DNA from: Labia minor
Lineage: Eukaryota > Arthropoda > Insecta > Dermaptera > Spongiphoridae
DNA length: 64,000 nt
Assembly: GCA_963082975.1 (NCBI GenBank)
Contig: OY720349.1
Coordinates: 47,225,962 to 47,289,961, forward strand
Reading direction: 5' to 3'
The notes under the pieces are model-generated. The model made no database searches. It was given only the letters and a program-made list of their open reading frames with translations, and was not told where the DNA came from. Numbering within the stretch: position 1 is the stretch's first letter; each line of letters starts with the position of its first letter. Of the stretch, positions 38,785-52,091 are shown one piece after another. The translations under genes were made by a program, and so were the position numbers.

Positions 38785-39439
38785 ACTATCTCGCCAGAGA
38801 TAGTATTGCGATCACGAAAATTTTCGATGTTGAGATTTTGATGTTTTTATACGTTTTGAAGGTTCCTGAATCATTTTCACTAAGGTTGAGAAAAATGTCT
38901 GTGTGTGTGTGTGTATGTGTGTGTGTATGTGTGTGTGTATGTGTGTATGTGTGTATGTGTGTGTGTATGTATGTAGGCAAGATTACGCAAAAACGGTTTG
39001 AGCTAGAATGATGAAATTTGGTACATGGACATTATTCAAAATTCATAGTTTTCTATCAACTTTTGAGAAATGTAGCTCAACCGGAAGAGGGTCATTACCT
39101 ACAACGTTTTGATTTTTTTTCCTCTAAAGTGACCGTAAAAATAAAGATATATGTTTGATAATTTTTCACATGATTAAACATTGTATAAAACTGCTATATA
39201 TAGAATTTCAGCTTGATTGATTCGCTGAAATTACCAGAATTAATTTTTTAACACTGCAAATCTCACGCGCCAACACGTGACGTGGTGCCATCAACAAAAA
39301 GCCAAACATGCGCTGGTTTAATATTTATTATTTATTATTTATAATTTATAATTAATTAAATTTAATTTAGATATAATATATTATGTTATTTAATCCAATT
39401 CAAATTGCGAGATAGTCGAGTGGAGACACTCCAGCTAAT
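38785..39439 (+). mobile_element. Repeat B, copy 3 (Helentron-like), next to a splice acceptor
   Basis: A full-length copy with the longest internal GT/GTAT tract of the family (about 38898-38975). Its terminal CACTCCAGCTAAT ends at 39439, 80 bp before kelch exon d. Because branch points usually lie 20-50 bp upstream of the acceptor, this insertion sits at the edge of the splicing signals. Confidence 0.8.
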
Positions 39440-39519
39440 TTTAATTAAGAAATCTATAAATATATATATATAAATTTTTCTGATTGATTTTAATTGCTCG
39501 TTATAATTTACATTCACAG

Positions 39520-39689
39520 GTTGAAGAAACCGACCCGACTGGTCCTCGCGCTTACCATGGCTCAGCCGTCATCGGGTTCAATATTTTTATAATTGGAGGA
39601 TTTGATGGAATGGATTATTTCAATTCGTGTCGCTGTTTCAATGCTCTAAATAAAACCTGGCGAGAAATAGCGCCAATGAACAACCGAAG
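39520..39689 (+). CDS. KLHL10-like: KLHL10-like gene, exon d: second kelch blade
   Basis: The acceptor is ACATTCACAG and the donor is CGAAG|GTAAAA. The exon enters in phase 0 and leaves in phase 2. It encodes VEETDPTGPRAYHGSAVIGF, then IFIIGGFDGMDYFNSC and ALNKTWREIAPMNNRR, matching blade 2 of KLHL10 (RAYHG, IIGGFD, DYFNS, W, APM, RR). A copy of repeat B ends only 80 bp upstream, so the branch point must lie close to or inside that repeat. The next blade should start with Cys-Tyr-Val-Ser-like sequence. I saw no GGFDG-type exon on the + strand from 39690 to 64000, so the rest of the gene is probably beyond the window. Confidence 0.95.
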
Positions 39690-40678
39690 GTAAAATTTAA
39701 TTATTTATTTATGTTTATTACTAATTTCACTAACAAGGGAATTGTTATACTATACTATTTCATTTATATTTCTGCTCTCTTTGGGGTATATTAATAATAA
39801 TTAAGCTTTAAATTTATTAAATAAATATCATTCATATATGAACATGATTTAATTGCACAAGAGAGTAATACTTTTGGATTTTATTTTATTTTAAACATTT
39901 ATGAGAGAACCGAAGAATATCTGTATATATATATATGTTATTAATACGAGTGAACTACAATAGGATTAACAACTTCTCATCATTCTAATTACTTATTTTT
40001 TAATTCTAATCGCTTAAGTATAATAACTCAACGGCTACTTCATTTAATTATTTGATTTGATTAATTAGGTAAATTATGTTATTAAAATTTGGGTTTTTAA
40101 TAATATTACTTTACTTTTTCTAGTATTTTTATAACGTTTTTCTCAACTTCACTTGGTCTCTGTCTCTCTGTCGCTCTGTCTGTCTGTTCGCTCTTTTGAC
40201 AAATTGAAAAAATTTTAATCGTATTTTTTAGTAATGGGCCACCTCGGTCCAGTTCTGAAAAAAATGAGATATTTGTTTCAGTAAATGACCACCCCCTTAA
40301 TAATTTTTAATCATTGCATAAATTAAATATTTCAAAATTATTAATATAATTTGTAGTATCAACTATTCAATTGAATTTTTGGATTGAGAAATTAATATTA
40401 AATAAAACATAATATATAGAAAATAATTTGAAGGCTATCCTTAACGTTTTGCGTAAGAAACTAACCTTAAAATGCAAGAACGCTTGCCTCGTGTTTTAAA
40501 AAATTCATAATTATAATATAAATGCAGCGATTGGTCTCTGTTTCATTGTTAAGCAATCCGAAAAAGGCTCTTCTTGATATTTATCGATATCTCAAGTCTA
40601 ATTTGAAATTAAAAAGCTTATTTTGATAAAAAATCTATCAAATGGTCCATTACTGGTACAGTGGTTCACGACTGGTAC

Positions 40679-40890
40679 ATTTACCTTATCAAATTTCATC
40701 AATATCCGTTGAGCCGTTCAAGCTGTACACATCTATACGGACACACAGCGGACGGACGGACAGACATCATGCTAAAAATACTTTTTTCTGTTAAGAGATT
40801 GCATGATTCGTGGAGATATGTAAAAATCCCTACATTTGAAATTTGGTGTGAAAACAATACCTCCCTTACTATTTACTATCGTCGGTCGGT
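40679..40890 (-). mobile_element. Repeat C, copy 4, 3'-truncated
   Basis: On the minus strand it starts at 40890 with TTTTTACCGACCGACGATAG and includes the first of the family's internal direct repeats, the GTCCGTCCG tract and the ACGG...TTGATGAAATTTG core, then stops. It gives the best view of the true 5' end of family C. Confidence 0.7.
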
Positions 40891-41084
40891 AAAAATTTGT
40901 CAGTTTATGTGTTTAATAAAATTTTTTCATATAAATAAATAAAATTAAATACACCCAACGTTTTTCGTTGAATATGAAGCAATTCATCCATAAACTTTGT
41001 CAAGCTTATAGAAAAATTATTTTATTCTTTTTAGTCCATGAGAAAAACGTTACTTTATAAAAGTTTTTTATCTATATATCTTTA

Positions 41085-41282
41085 AATCTATACATATATA
41101 GATCTATAGATATAGATATAGATATATAAGCTCAAATACACTCATTCACTTATTACGAAATCTCAAAAACTACCGAACGGATTGCAATGAAATTTGGAAC
41201 ATTCGTTTTTCTTAGGTCTTATTGTTAGATACTTTCTAAGAAAATCTCTTGAAAAATTCAATCTGGATCGTCGTTAGACTTC
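41085..41282 (+). repeat. Possible further Helitron-like core with TAGATA tract
   Basis: A (TATAGA)n tract is followed by CACTTATTACGAAATCTCAA, AACTACCGAACGGATTGCAA and TGAAATTTGGAACATTCG. This has the same order (simple repeat, then CGGATT..ATGAAATTTGG) as the cores of repeats A, B and C. Its ends cannot be defined; an RTE relic follows directly. Confidence 0.4.
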
Positions 41283-41475
41283 TCTCTCTCTCTCTCTCTG
41301 TGGCTCGAAAGTTCTTGGCCCAACAACCACATTTTTCCAAGTGTTCCTATCCTGAGCTACACACATCCAAATCCTATTTTCTTCCATTTCTCTTACGACC
41401 TTTCCAACACTGTCCACCCACCATCCTTGGTCTTCATACCGGATGTTTCCCAAACGGTCTGGCCGTTAAACTTAA
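41283..41475 (-). pseudogene. RTE-like retrotransposon 3' fragment
   Basis: The third and shortest copy. TCGAAAGTTCTTGGCCCAAC, CCTATCCTGAGCTACA and TGTCCACCCACC are the counterparts of the two other copies on the same strand. A CTCTCT tract takes the place of the GATA tail. A weaker, doubtful fourth trace lies near 49010-49175 (TTGAAAGTTCTTAATAGAAG and TGTTTCCCAATTGGTTTTCC). Confidence 0.65.
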
Positions 41476-42384
41476 CTTTTACTAATTTAAGAAGTGCTTT
41501 ATTCTAATCAACAGCGCCTGCTCTAGCTAGCATTTACGTCGCTCTGGGCAATATAATAAATTGTCACCTTTATATTCGTAAAATTTATTACATTCATAAC
41601 CAAAATGCCTCGTTAGATTTGCCGCCCCGGACAAATGACCGCCGCCTTCTGCAAATGATCTTAAAACGTAGTGAAGCACAGTTACTTTCAGCTAGTTTTA
41701 AATATATTAAAAAAATATATTTACTTTTTCACTAGCGTAAACATATTTTTTGATTCATTGTTTATAAGTATTGGTTTTATAATTTATGAACATATTTTAT
41801 TTTTATATATAGTCTAACAGAATATAAATAATGTATATTTTTTTCCTATTCAAGATTTTGCATAGTATGTATTCAGTTAAAACATAAAAAATATAAATAT
41901 TATTTTATGAATTATGTTTATTAATATAAATACTTTATTTAGTTGTGCGTTAAGGGGCTACTAATTTATTTTTTTTAACCGAACTGAATATTTTTCATTA
42001 TAATTTATCAAATATTTATTAAACACTTATTTATCCTTATTAATCATTTAATACAAGGCAGATGAATTTTCTATTATTAATAAGTAGATATATTATATAT
42101 TTATATTTCATTTCCATTAATTAATTCTGGATACATAACTTCAATAATTTTATAATTTCATTATAATTACCTAATTCAAATATTTTCAATCTTGATTCAC
42201 CTCTTGGCAATATTTTGTTACAATATACAAATAATATTTGATTATGAATTCTTATAAAAATATGTTTTACATTATAATTTTTTATAGATATATATAGAGT
42301 TAATAATTAAATAAATAATTATTATATATTTATTTTGAAAGATCTATTTTCTAAATATTTAATAACAGTTAACTTTCTAGATAC

Positions 42385-42415
<31 letters not shown>

Positions 42416-42419
<4 letters not shown>

Positions 42420-42835
42420 GAGAGGGAGGGGTTGGATCGTTGTCTAGGGGTATATTATCTCGATCGAGTAATGACACTTCTTGTTTTGGTTTTTCTATAA
42501 AATGGTTTATTTACAATAAATATACACATAGGCAAATACACACACACTCTCATCATCATAGTCATCACAAATCTATACAGAAGAGTCCAAGCGAATAGAG
42601 CGTGAATAGAATCCCCTCAGGGATTCGCCTTCCAATTTATATATTAATCCCGCCCCCTACTGAAGCATCGGTTGTGGGGGGAGAAGGGATGGGAGACTTT
42701 TTTTTCTGGCCGCCACCAAGGCCTGATCACGGGTTCGGCATCCCGTGGTAAAATTCCTCTGCTACCCTCGGTTACATTTTACAACCAGGGACAAGGAAGT
42801 GGATTGAGGAGGTTGAAACACCCTTGTCGCCAACA
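42416..42835 (-). mobile_element. Probable solo LTR
   Basis: On the minus strand this GC-richer block starts TGTTGGCGACAAGGGTG and ends CCCTCCCTCTCTACA, giving TGT...ACA ends. Inside, in the right order, are a TATA-like ATTAATATATAAATTGG and an AATAAA polyadenylation signal about 150 bp later. No internal retrovirus-like domains lie on either side, so it would be a solo LTR. I could not find a flanking duplication; the left flank is a TA microsatellite that may hide it. Confidence 0.5.
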
Positions 42836-44464
42836 TCCCTTCACCTCAATTTCAACTGTTATCATCATATCATTTGTAATTATTTATTATCCTATTCCGA
42901 TATGAAAATTTTACTTGAAGAGGTAACTTTGATATCTCTTGGTCTATGTTTGAAGTGGTTCCATTCTGATTAATCAATGAAATGATAAATTTATTTATAA
43001 TCTTATTATGGTTGCATTTTTCATCAAAAGAAAGGTTTACATGATATCTGATATGCTTTTATTATTAGTATCATTAAAAATTTAATATAAAAATGAATTT
43101 TTCATTTCCTCATGAATTAAATTTCTTTATATTATATTTATAATATTTTCTTATTATTATTCTTTAAAATATTTTATTCATCTTGAATTTATAAAATATA
43201 ACTAAAAGCTTACTTACTTTTTTTAATTAGTGATAATTAATTTTTGGATGAATTTTTCATCTGTTCGAAGAGACTTACCTGAAAAAAAAAATATTAACAT
43301 TATTATTTAATATTTAAATATTATAAAAATTATAATTTAATAAAGAAATAGTAATTAAATTTAGTATTTCTTAGCAAATGATATCTATATTATTATACAT
43401 ATATAATATAAATTTTTTCTTTGACATAATAAAAATAAAATTAACTAAAAACTTTAAATCCAATGTTTAATTTAATCGGATTGCACATTGAATATTAGTT
43501 CTTAACTATTTAGCTTGTTAGTTTTAGATATAATTTTTGCTATAAGATTTAAGAAAATGCTTACTAATTATATCTTCATGAATTGAAAAAAAAAATAATT
43601 CATTTATTCTTTTCATTAAATAAGTTATTTACAAAAAGAGTGCTTAAATTGTTATTAATAGTATCTTTTTTCTTTTTTTAGTGTTTGTTATTTAGGAATC
43701 TACATTCAATTATTTTGAAACATTAAAGGGTTTTATTTCATAAAATATGTAGAATTTTTTTTCATTCTTATTTCTTTAAATTCATTCAAATCTCGATAAC
43801 AACTTAAGGTTTTTGAGAACATTTTATGTTCAATATTTTCTATCTATGTAAAGATACACCACTTTTCCAAATTATTTTTCTTTTCACGCTTAGAGATGAT
43901 CTTTATTACACCTTTCTAAGAACCTAAACGAAATTAAATGTATCTTTTTAGGAAATAAATAGATTTCTTTCTTTATAAAATATAATTTTTTTAAATTTGA
44001 AAATTTAATATGAAAATTTTTTTTTTAACAATTTTTATTTTATAAATGAAACCGAGGATTAATAATAAAATCAATAGGTTAAAGGTAGGTTATTAAAAAC
44101 TCACGGTTTTACGTTTCAAGATAAATTTTTTCCTTAAACTTTATGATCATTTTGACAGTTACATCATCATCAAAAGTTTGTACTAATTTCTAATAAACTC
44201 CAAATGGTAAATTTATCTTTCTAGGAATATTATAATTAATATTGAACATAATTATTATAATTAAGTGAATTAATATTTTTTTGAACTATTTTTCTATAGA
44301 TTGTAATTATAAATAGGATCAACAGGTGCTCTAAGCTCGATACCAAATAGGGTTCAAAATAAATCTGAAACAGGCATTAATATCTTTTATATAAAATATA
44401 TAATAAATTAATTTTCTCTTTTGCAATTAATTAAAATTAACTGAGTACATTTTTAAAACGACAC

Positions 44465-44465
<1 letters not shown>

Positions 44466-44501
<36 letters not shown>
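44466..44501. repeat. (TA)n microsatellite
   Basis: Alternating TA of about 36 bp. Confidence 0.9.
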
Positions 44502-44503
<2 letters not shown>

Positions 44504-45594
44504 GTTTAGTTTATTGCATATAAAACCTCTCCATAAATGCTCCTATTCTATTCTCAATAGACTTGTGGATTCTTCTTTATATGACTCGGCAAATACATTT
44601 TGTGATGGTTTTCCATCGAAGGCTCCATTGTGATTGCAACGAGAGACTTGATATTTTATTGATTTTTTTTCTTTTAGTTTTATTTTTTTCGTGTGAACAT
44701 CTACATATGTTTATACAAGAATAATGTTAGCAATCATTTCTCTCTCTCTCTCATATATAATATATTTTTACATAGATATATTTGGAGTATAGATATTTAT
44801 CAACTTTAAGTTAATAAAATTTAAATATCATAAAGCGCACATTCATACTAATAAATCAATAGATATTTTTGATTAATTATAGAATATTTCATATTCACCT
44901 AATTCACTATTATTGTATAGAAAGTATATTTTGATCTCTTAGAATTTAAATAAATAAATAAACCAAGTATTTGGATATATTTTTTACGTGAATGCGCATA
45001 GCCTACTGAATAAGCAAGTTTAAGCTTAATATTTTTTGGTTGTTTTTACCCTCGGGAAATCTACCCATTTTTATCCAATTTCATCCCTATTCCACTCATC
45101 AACGTTTAATCTGCATTCGATGCAATTGTTTTAATCCTAAATACCTGATAAAAAAACAAAACTATAGTATTTACGCCCTGACAAAAAATAACTACAATAT
45201 ATATTCATTTATAGATATTTTATCTTCAAGATAAAAAATAATCCGCTTTTGAATTAATTAAATATATTTTATATATTTTAATAAAATTAATACTTTGAAT
45301 TGGATCAATTTATATGTATTCATTTGTAAAAAAATATATATATGATCTGCAAATTTCTATATTTCTGAATTTATAATTTTTAATTTTTAAATTAATTTTT
45401 ATTAAATTTTAAAAATATGATTGTTTATTTTATTTTCTTACTGTTTTTGTTTCAACCAATCTAAAATTAATTTATCACAAACATTTATTTAAATTGGATG
45501 TCTTCTGCTAGTAAAATAATCCCTCGCTTCTATCTTATGAAATTTAATTTTAACATAAGATCTATTCTCCTAATCTATTATAAACTAATTGTAT

Positions 45595-45597
<3 letters not shown>

Positions 45598-45634
<37 letters not shown>
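45598..45634. repeat. (TA)n microsatellite
   Basis: Alternating TA of about 37 bp, the longest in the window. Confidence 0.9.
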
Positions 45635-45637
<3 letters not shown>

Positions 45638-46231
45638 ACATTTGGAAAATTAGATAAATAATTGATTTAGTATTTATGATAATTCATTTTATCAAATTAC
45701 TTATACACGAGTATTAGATTGCAAACTAATCAAATCAATTATCAAATTATTGTTTATAAATGAATGAAACCTATTAACTAGGTTCAAATCTTTTGAACTT
45801 GACATTTAATCGCATATGCTTTTACTGGAGAATTACAATTATAATTATTTTTTTTTCCAATAAATTCAATCAAATTTTTTTGCTTCTAAATAATTTTCTT
45901 TTTAATTTTCTTTGACTTCTTTTCTTCCCTTAGGAATTTAATTAAATAAGTAAATAATGTGTGTGCACTGGAATACAAAATAAAAATTTTCTTTAAAGCT
46001 TTGGAGAAAAGCCTTTTAATCATTCGCTTGGAGCTTCTTTAGTATTAAATTCCTTAACACGTTAAATTTCTTTGAGAATATTTTATTTCAATTAGTCTTT
46101 TATAATTTATTATATAAAAATATTAAATAATTATTAATACTTTTGTGTGGTTTCTATAAATAGTTGATATTAATAAATATAATAAATTGATAGAGAGAAA
46201 ATAATAAATAAATTAACTGCCAACAATTTTT

Positions 46232-46852
46232 ACTTTCCCGCATACTTCGTATAAGGGAAGTATTGGAATCGTCAAAAATTTCGACTTCGAGATTTCGATA
46301 GATCTTGACGTTTTAGACCTCCCTGAGTCGGAAAATACCATTTTTCGAATTATGTCTGTGTGTGTGTATGTATGGATGTATGGATGTATGGATGTATGTA
46401 ATGTTTGTCTTTGAGCAAATTTACTCAGAAACTAATCAAGCTAGGACTTCGAAATTTGGTACACCAATATTATTCACAGTTTGTAGATTTCTATCAAAAT
46501 TTCGTCAAAATCGGTTAACCGGAAGTGGTACTTTACCTACAATGATTGCGTTTACCTTTCAAGTAAAGTACCAGTTTGCTTCGAGATATTTGCTTCCTAT
46601 TTTGTATATAGATTTAAAAATATGAAAAAAATTCATATACCAAATTTCATTATGATCTGACTACCGGAAGTGACATTTTACCTATACAAGTAGCGTTAGG
46701 TGTAAATTATAAATATATATAATAGTGTTAAACCATTTTACTTTATAATTTAAATTAATTAGTTTGTTTATTTTTATTGTTGTTAAAACATTATAATAAT
46801 AATCTAATTACCTATTTATATGCGGGAAAGTCTAGGGGAGGACACTCCCGAT
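46232..46852 (+). mobile_element. Repeat A, copy 2 (Helentron-like)
   Basis: Nearly identical to the copy at 1128, including the left edge TTTTTACTTTCCCGCATAC, the GTATGGATG simple repeat (longer here), the AACCGGAAGTGG core and the terminal hairpin at 46834-46850. It lies 3' of the last visible kelch exon. The high similarity between copies suggests recent spread. Confidence 0.8.
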
Positions 46853-48049
46853 TTTTTCTTTAAGCATAAAGAAATTAAAAGTTTTTCACTACTTTAATAA
46901 ATACTATTATAAAAAATAAATAGAGTTATAAACTTTTATACTAATATTAATATTAAAATATTGACATTTTTTTAAAATTAAATTTCCAAATAATAACAAT
47001 TTATTAATATTGACATTTTTTTTAAAGGTGTAGTATATCTTTTAATTTTTTTTTATCTTCTTACAACAAACGATAAATATTTGAATATGGTTTAATACAA
47101 ATTCAAAAAACCATAAAGTAGTAGAGTATAATAAAAGAAAAAATCATTAAAGTCAAGCATAAGAAATTAGAGATTGAAATTGTAAATTTTGCATACAAAT
47201 GAAAAAATTAATTAAATATTCATATTCCTTAATTTCATTTAGAATTCTCTACTTTGATTATAAATTTAATTTCTATGGTAGATTTTCTTTTAATTTATTT
47301 ATATTGGGATTGTTATAATAAATGTTATATATCTTAATCTTTATCTTGGTTATAAAGATAAAATAAAAATATTAAGTTATATATTTGGAATACATTAATT
47401 ATCTGATAATTATACCTAGGAAACTTTATTTGTATTTAATAATAATATTTTTAAATTAAAAAAAAATAACTTTTTTCAGTTAGAAGGTAATATACGAGTA
47501 TATAAGGATAAACAAAGTTATAAATATTTGAAAAAAACAAACTTTAGATAATAATATTAGGGCTGATTCAGCGAAATATGTCTTTCGAAAAGTCGATGAA
47601 ATATTATTAACGAAAATTAAGAAGAGGAATGCTTATCTTTGCTTTCCCACCAATTTCTTCTATAAAGAGAGAAACTAATCGACGAGTGATAAGGGGAGGG
47701 AGGGGGCGATATTCGTTTAAGCTTTATCTTCCAACCCCAGTCCGCGCCACCACAACCGATCCTTTTCTTTCATTCTATTAACGACTTTTCTTTTACCATC
47801 ATTAAATATATTGATTTTATTTACTGTTTTTGTACTTTCATAGATATTTGTAAGATTGAAATATAGATGATGTTTCTATTGAATTATAATTTATGATTTT
47901 ATGTTGTTTATTTTATTTTTAATTGTAATTTAAATTATAAATATATACATTTAAATAGTGTTATTAATGGACAGGATTGTTACACATATATATATATATA
48001 TATAATGGAAACTTATCACATGCATGCAGCCTTTGCACATGGATCCTAT

Positions 48050-48294
48050 AATTGAAGACCTTAGAGCGAAACAGTGGTAAGCCACAAAATCAAAATGTTG
48101 AGATATTGCAGTTTTTAGTGTAGAAAAAAGATAGAAAACATTGGGTTTACTGCATATATTTCAAATTTGCTCAATATGTAATATCAGTAAAGGGAAAAAG
48201 TCAGCAATTATTATTTCTTAGATATATATAATTAAGAATAAAACAATTTTCTACAAAAGTGGCTTACCATTGTTTCGCTCTAAGGTCTTCAATT
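48050..48294. mobile_element. MITE with 36-bp near-perfect inverted termini
   Basis: AATTGAAGACCTTAGAGCGA followed by AACAGTGGTAAGCCAC at the left is repeated in inverse at the right with one mismatch (ATGG for GTGG). The 245-bp element has no coding sequence. The flanks give no unambiguous target duplication, so I leave the family open. Confidence 0.75.
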
Positions 48295-51169
48295 GATAAA
48301 TATTTCAATATTATATAAAAGAATGGAAAAATACCAAACGCACAAGAGGTTCCTAATAATATATTGAAATTTGTTAATGAATAATTAAATAAATATTCAT
48401 TACCCATTGAAAACGCTCTAAATCATTACCAAGTTCATTAAATTTATTTTTAAAATTATTCCAATATCATTTATTAACTTTACTCATAAATAAATAAATA
48501 TCTATAATATTTAATTATAATGTTAAAGGACCCCATATCATCCAATTATACTCGTGGTAATAAACTGAAAAAATACAAAATTATACATCTAAATATTTTC
48601 AAAAGTATATTTTACATGTTTAGTATGGTTAAAATAAATTTGAATAAAAAAACATCAAGCGTTATTAATGTGAGGCCACTTTTTTACATTATTTAAAGAA
48701 TTAAGGTTAGAGCCTCGAAGTGTATTTGATGAAAAATTATATAATAAATCAAAAAAAGAGGAAAATTTGATCTTAATAATTTTTATAATTCTTATACATT
48801 TATATTTATAATAAATGATTATTTAATTAATATCAAAATCCATTTAATTTAAATACAAATAAAAATAGAAATTTAATAGAATAGAAATAAATTCTATATA
48901 TGAAGTCAAAATTAAATCAATTTTACGAAAAGAAAATATATCTCTTTCCTTTTATTGACAATCGGGATCAAAACCCATTTTAATAGGCCTTTTATCCCTT
49001 TCTATAGTGTACTTGAACTTGAAAGTTCTTAATAGAAGCAACCCAGCCCTGATTTAGTTTCAATTAATTCTCTCCTGTCTCCACCCGATTCCCTTAAATG
49101 TACCTTTATTTCGGTCTTGCAAGATGTCCTTGGTTTAACCATCGATTGTTTCCCAATTGGTTTTCCTACACAAATAAATTTCTTCTTTCCTCATTTATTC
49201 AATCTTCGTGAGAAATGAAAGCCTTTTTTGCATAAGAACAAACACTAAAATTATATTTTACTTCAATATTATTGATTTTATTCAAATTTATATGTAGATT
49301 TTCAAATTCCATATTTTGAACTTTAACATTTTGTTTATTTCACATTATTAATTAATGATATTGTGAAAAATCGATTTTATTATATAAAATAAAAAATTCA
49401 TAAAAAATGAATGTTTAATAGAGAAATTGAAAAATAAAAAAATGACGAGTTTAATAAGTAATAATATAAAAAAGAAGAAAAAGAGATGACTGAAATATTA
49501 CTTTTTAATCAAAAACTCAATTGAATTAATATCCATAAATTTAAAAAAAATCAATTTTTCCTTGATATATAATACTTTCTATGTTAAAATTTCAAAAATG
49601 ACAATTTTTTTTTTTAAATTAAATTATATCTACTCCAAATTAAAAGATATTAATAATATATTAATTTTCGTGCAAATAAATAAACGAGATAAATTTTACA
49701 TTATTTTAAGAGTAATTTTATTAAGAATAAATTAATTAGAATTTAAAAATAGTAGGTAGATATTATAATTGTAATATGTTATGAATATTGAATAATATTG
49801 AATTTGAATATAAATTTAATTGTATTTATTATTTATGAAAAATCATAAAATATGAAATTACTCAATATTTTGAAATAAATAGTTTATGCTTTAAAAAAAA
49901 TCATATTAAACATCAATTTTATTAAGAATAAATTAAATAAAAATAAGTATTTATTTATTTTAATTATAAATTAAAAATATTTAATAGATATTATAAATGT
50001 AATACTTTTGATTTCGCATAATTCACATTTTACAGGCTTCTGTAATATTATAGAAATAAAAATAAAACACTTCCAAAATTATTTCTTAGACCCACAGTGA
50101 ATTTTTTATATCATTATTAACATCTATTGCATCAGTCAATTTTTGTCCAGTAGCCAATGAAGTCAGTTTACTAAACCTTAATGGAAATACATTTCACGCG
50201 CAAGTTCTCTAAACACGAAAACCGTCGCAAATCATCCAATGAGCATTGTTGATCTTAAAAAACTTTATTTTGATTTTTTATCGTAAATACTCGCACATAA
50301 TCTCGAAGTAATAAAACTTTTTATATTTTTTCTAAAATCTACTGCCCCTATCAGAGTGCCGCCCCTACTAAGTGTACTCCCTCTCTATGCTACTGACACC
50401 ATACAAACTTGAAACTGGTAAATAACTAAAATAATTGAATAATTTTAAATATATTAGGTATGTTTATTTACACGCACGAACAACGCTAATCAATCTACGA
50501 AGAATGACTGTTCTACCAAAGATTATACAATAAACAAAGGTTTTAGAAATATACTAGAAAGTTATGCATATTAATTTAGTCATATTGCCGCCACAGTGGC
50601 CTCACTCGTTCTTTTGGCCGATTTGATATTTAAATTTGCAAGTTAGAGAGTTACGGGAATTACTTTGCAAATTATTGCCTAAATTTTCGGAAGATTTTTT
50701 GCATTAGTTCTAGGAAACAGTTCTAACGAGTTTTAAATTCTACACAAAGACATATTTTCAAGTTCAGTTAAAGCAAACTAAAGATCTATTTAAAATCGAC
50801 CAGGAGATCGTGGTAGACCTGATCTTTTATTTTAATCATTAAGTTAAAACAAATATCCCTTTCAATTTTTAGATAATAGAGTTTGATAAAGGTTTTTTTT
50901 AAAAATTTACCTCTTTAACTTTGTTTTAAAACACGCACATCTAAAAAAATAAAAGCAAATGATTTATAACAGAACGTCGTTCTCGGAGATTAATGCCTCT
51001 ACGTGTCCATTGACTTTTATTTAGTAGGATATAATTCAAATTATTATGAATTTATTCAATTCTATATTAATATCGTTTTTGTGCAATTGTATTTCTATTT
51101 TAAATAATCAATCTATAAACAGAATGCTTTATTTTTAAAAAAAATTTCAAGGATATATAACACAAAAAA

Positions 51170-51762
51170 ATTAGCTGGAGTGTCTCCACTCGACTATCTC
51201 GCAATTTGAATTGGATTAAATAACATAATATATTATATTTAAATTAAATTTAATTAATTATAAATAATAAATATTAAACCAGCGCATGTTTGGCTTTTTA
51301 TTGATGGCACCATGGCACGTGTTGGCGCGTGAGATTTGCAGTGTTAAAAAATTAATTCTGGTACTTTCAGCAATTCAATCAAGCTGAAATTCTATATATA
51401 GCAGTTTTATACAATTATTAATCATGTGAAAAATTATCAAACATATATTTTTATTTTTACGCTCACTTTAGAGGAAAAAAAATCAAAACGTTGTAGGTAA
51501 TGACCCTCTTCCGGTTGAGCTACATTTCTCAAAAGTTGATAGAAAACTATGAATTTTGAATAATGTCCATGTACCAAATTTCATCATTCTAGCTCAAACC
51601 GTTTTTGCGTAATCTTGTCTACATACATACACACACACATACACACAGACATTTTTCTCAACCTTAGTGAAAATGATTCAGGAACCTTCAAAACGTATAA
51701 AAACATCAAAATCTCAACATCGAAAATTTTCATGATCGCAATACTATCTCTGTCGAGATAGT
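51170..51762 (-). mobile_element. Repeat B, copy 4 (Helentron-like, reverse orientation)
   Basis: A reverse-oriented full-length copy with a short AC tract. One base differs from the others in the left-edge palindrome (TCTCGAC instead of TCTCGCC). Hairpin and CAGCTAAT end are intact at 51170-51190. Confidence 0.8.
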
Positions 51763-52091
51763 AAAAAATGGTTTTATTTGTGGATTAAAATTTATAAAAT
51801 ATAAAAATATTTTAATGATTTTTTTAGAAATGGGAGTCATTGGCCGGGGAAAATTTTAAGAAAAGAAAGGGTATTGGGCAAAAGTTGAACTTTGAATGGG
51901 CGTGAACTGACCCGGAGATCTGGACTAAAATAAAAGAGAAAAAAATTAAATTTAAAATTAAGAATTAAAAATTTATTATAAGATTTGTTATATTTTAAGA
52001 ATTAATGATATTTTTAAAATATCATTACAATATATCAAATTAAATAAATAAAAAATTAGCTCTTAAAAATGATGTATTATAAAACCAAAAA

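Larger units (their letters stand above)
30397..39519 (+). other. Intron 3 of the KLHL10-like gene (9.1 kb)
   Basis: Bounded by GTGAGT at 30397 and CAG at 39519. It carries a Helitron 3' end (31948), an RTE-like relic with a nested hAT MITE, a CCAAT/CRE cluster, repeat B2, a DUF4817-family transposase fragment and repeat B3. The intervals 30397-31947, 35738-37237 and 37623-38784 are featureless A+T-rich DNA. Confidence 0.85.
39690..46231. other. Region after exon d without recognisable exons
   Basis: Apart from repeat C4, the possible core at 41085, an RTE fragment and the solo LTR, this is A+T-rich DNA with TA tracts at 42386-42415, 44466-44501 and 45598-45634. A CAGCGCCTGCTCTAGC...GCCGCCCCGG stretch at about 41512-41645 resembles hAT ends but lacks clear termini. 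I searched by eye for the next kelch blade and did not find it. Confidence 0.6.

Noticed and set aside
38786-38980. His-Thr-rich open frame
   Set aside because: It reads the GT/GTAT microsatellite of repeat B3.
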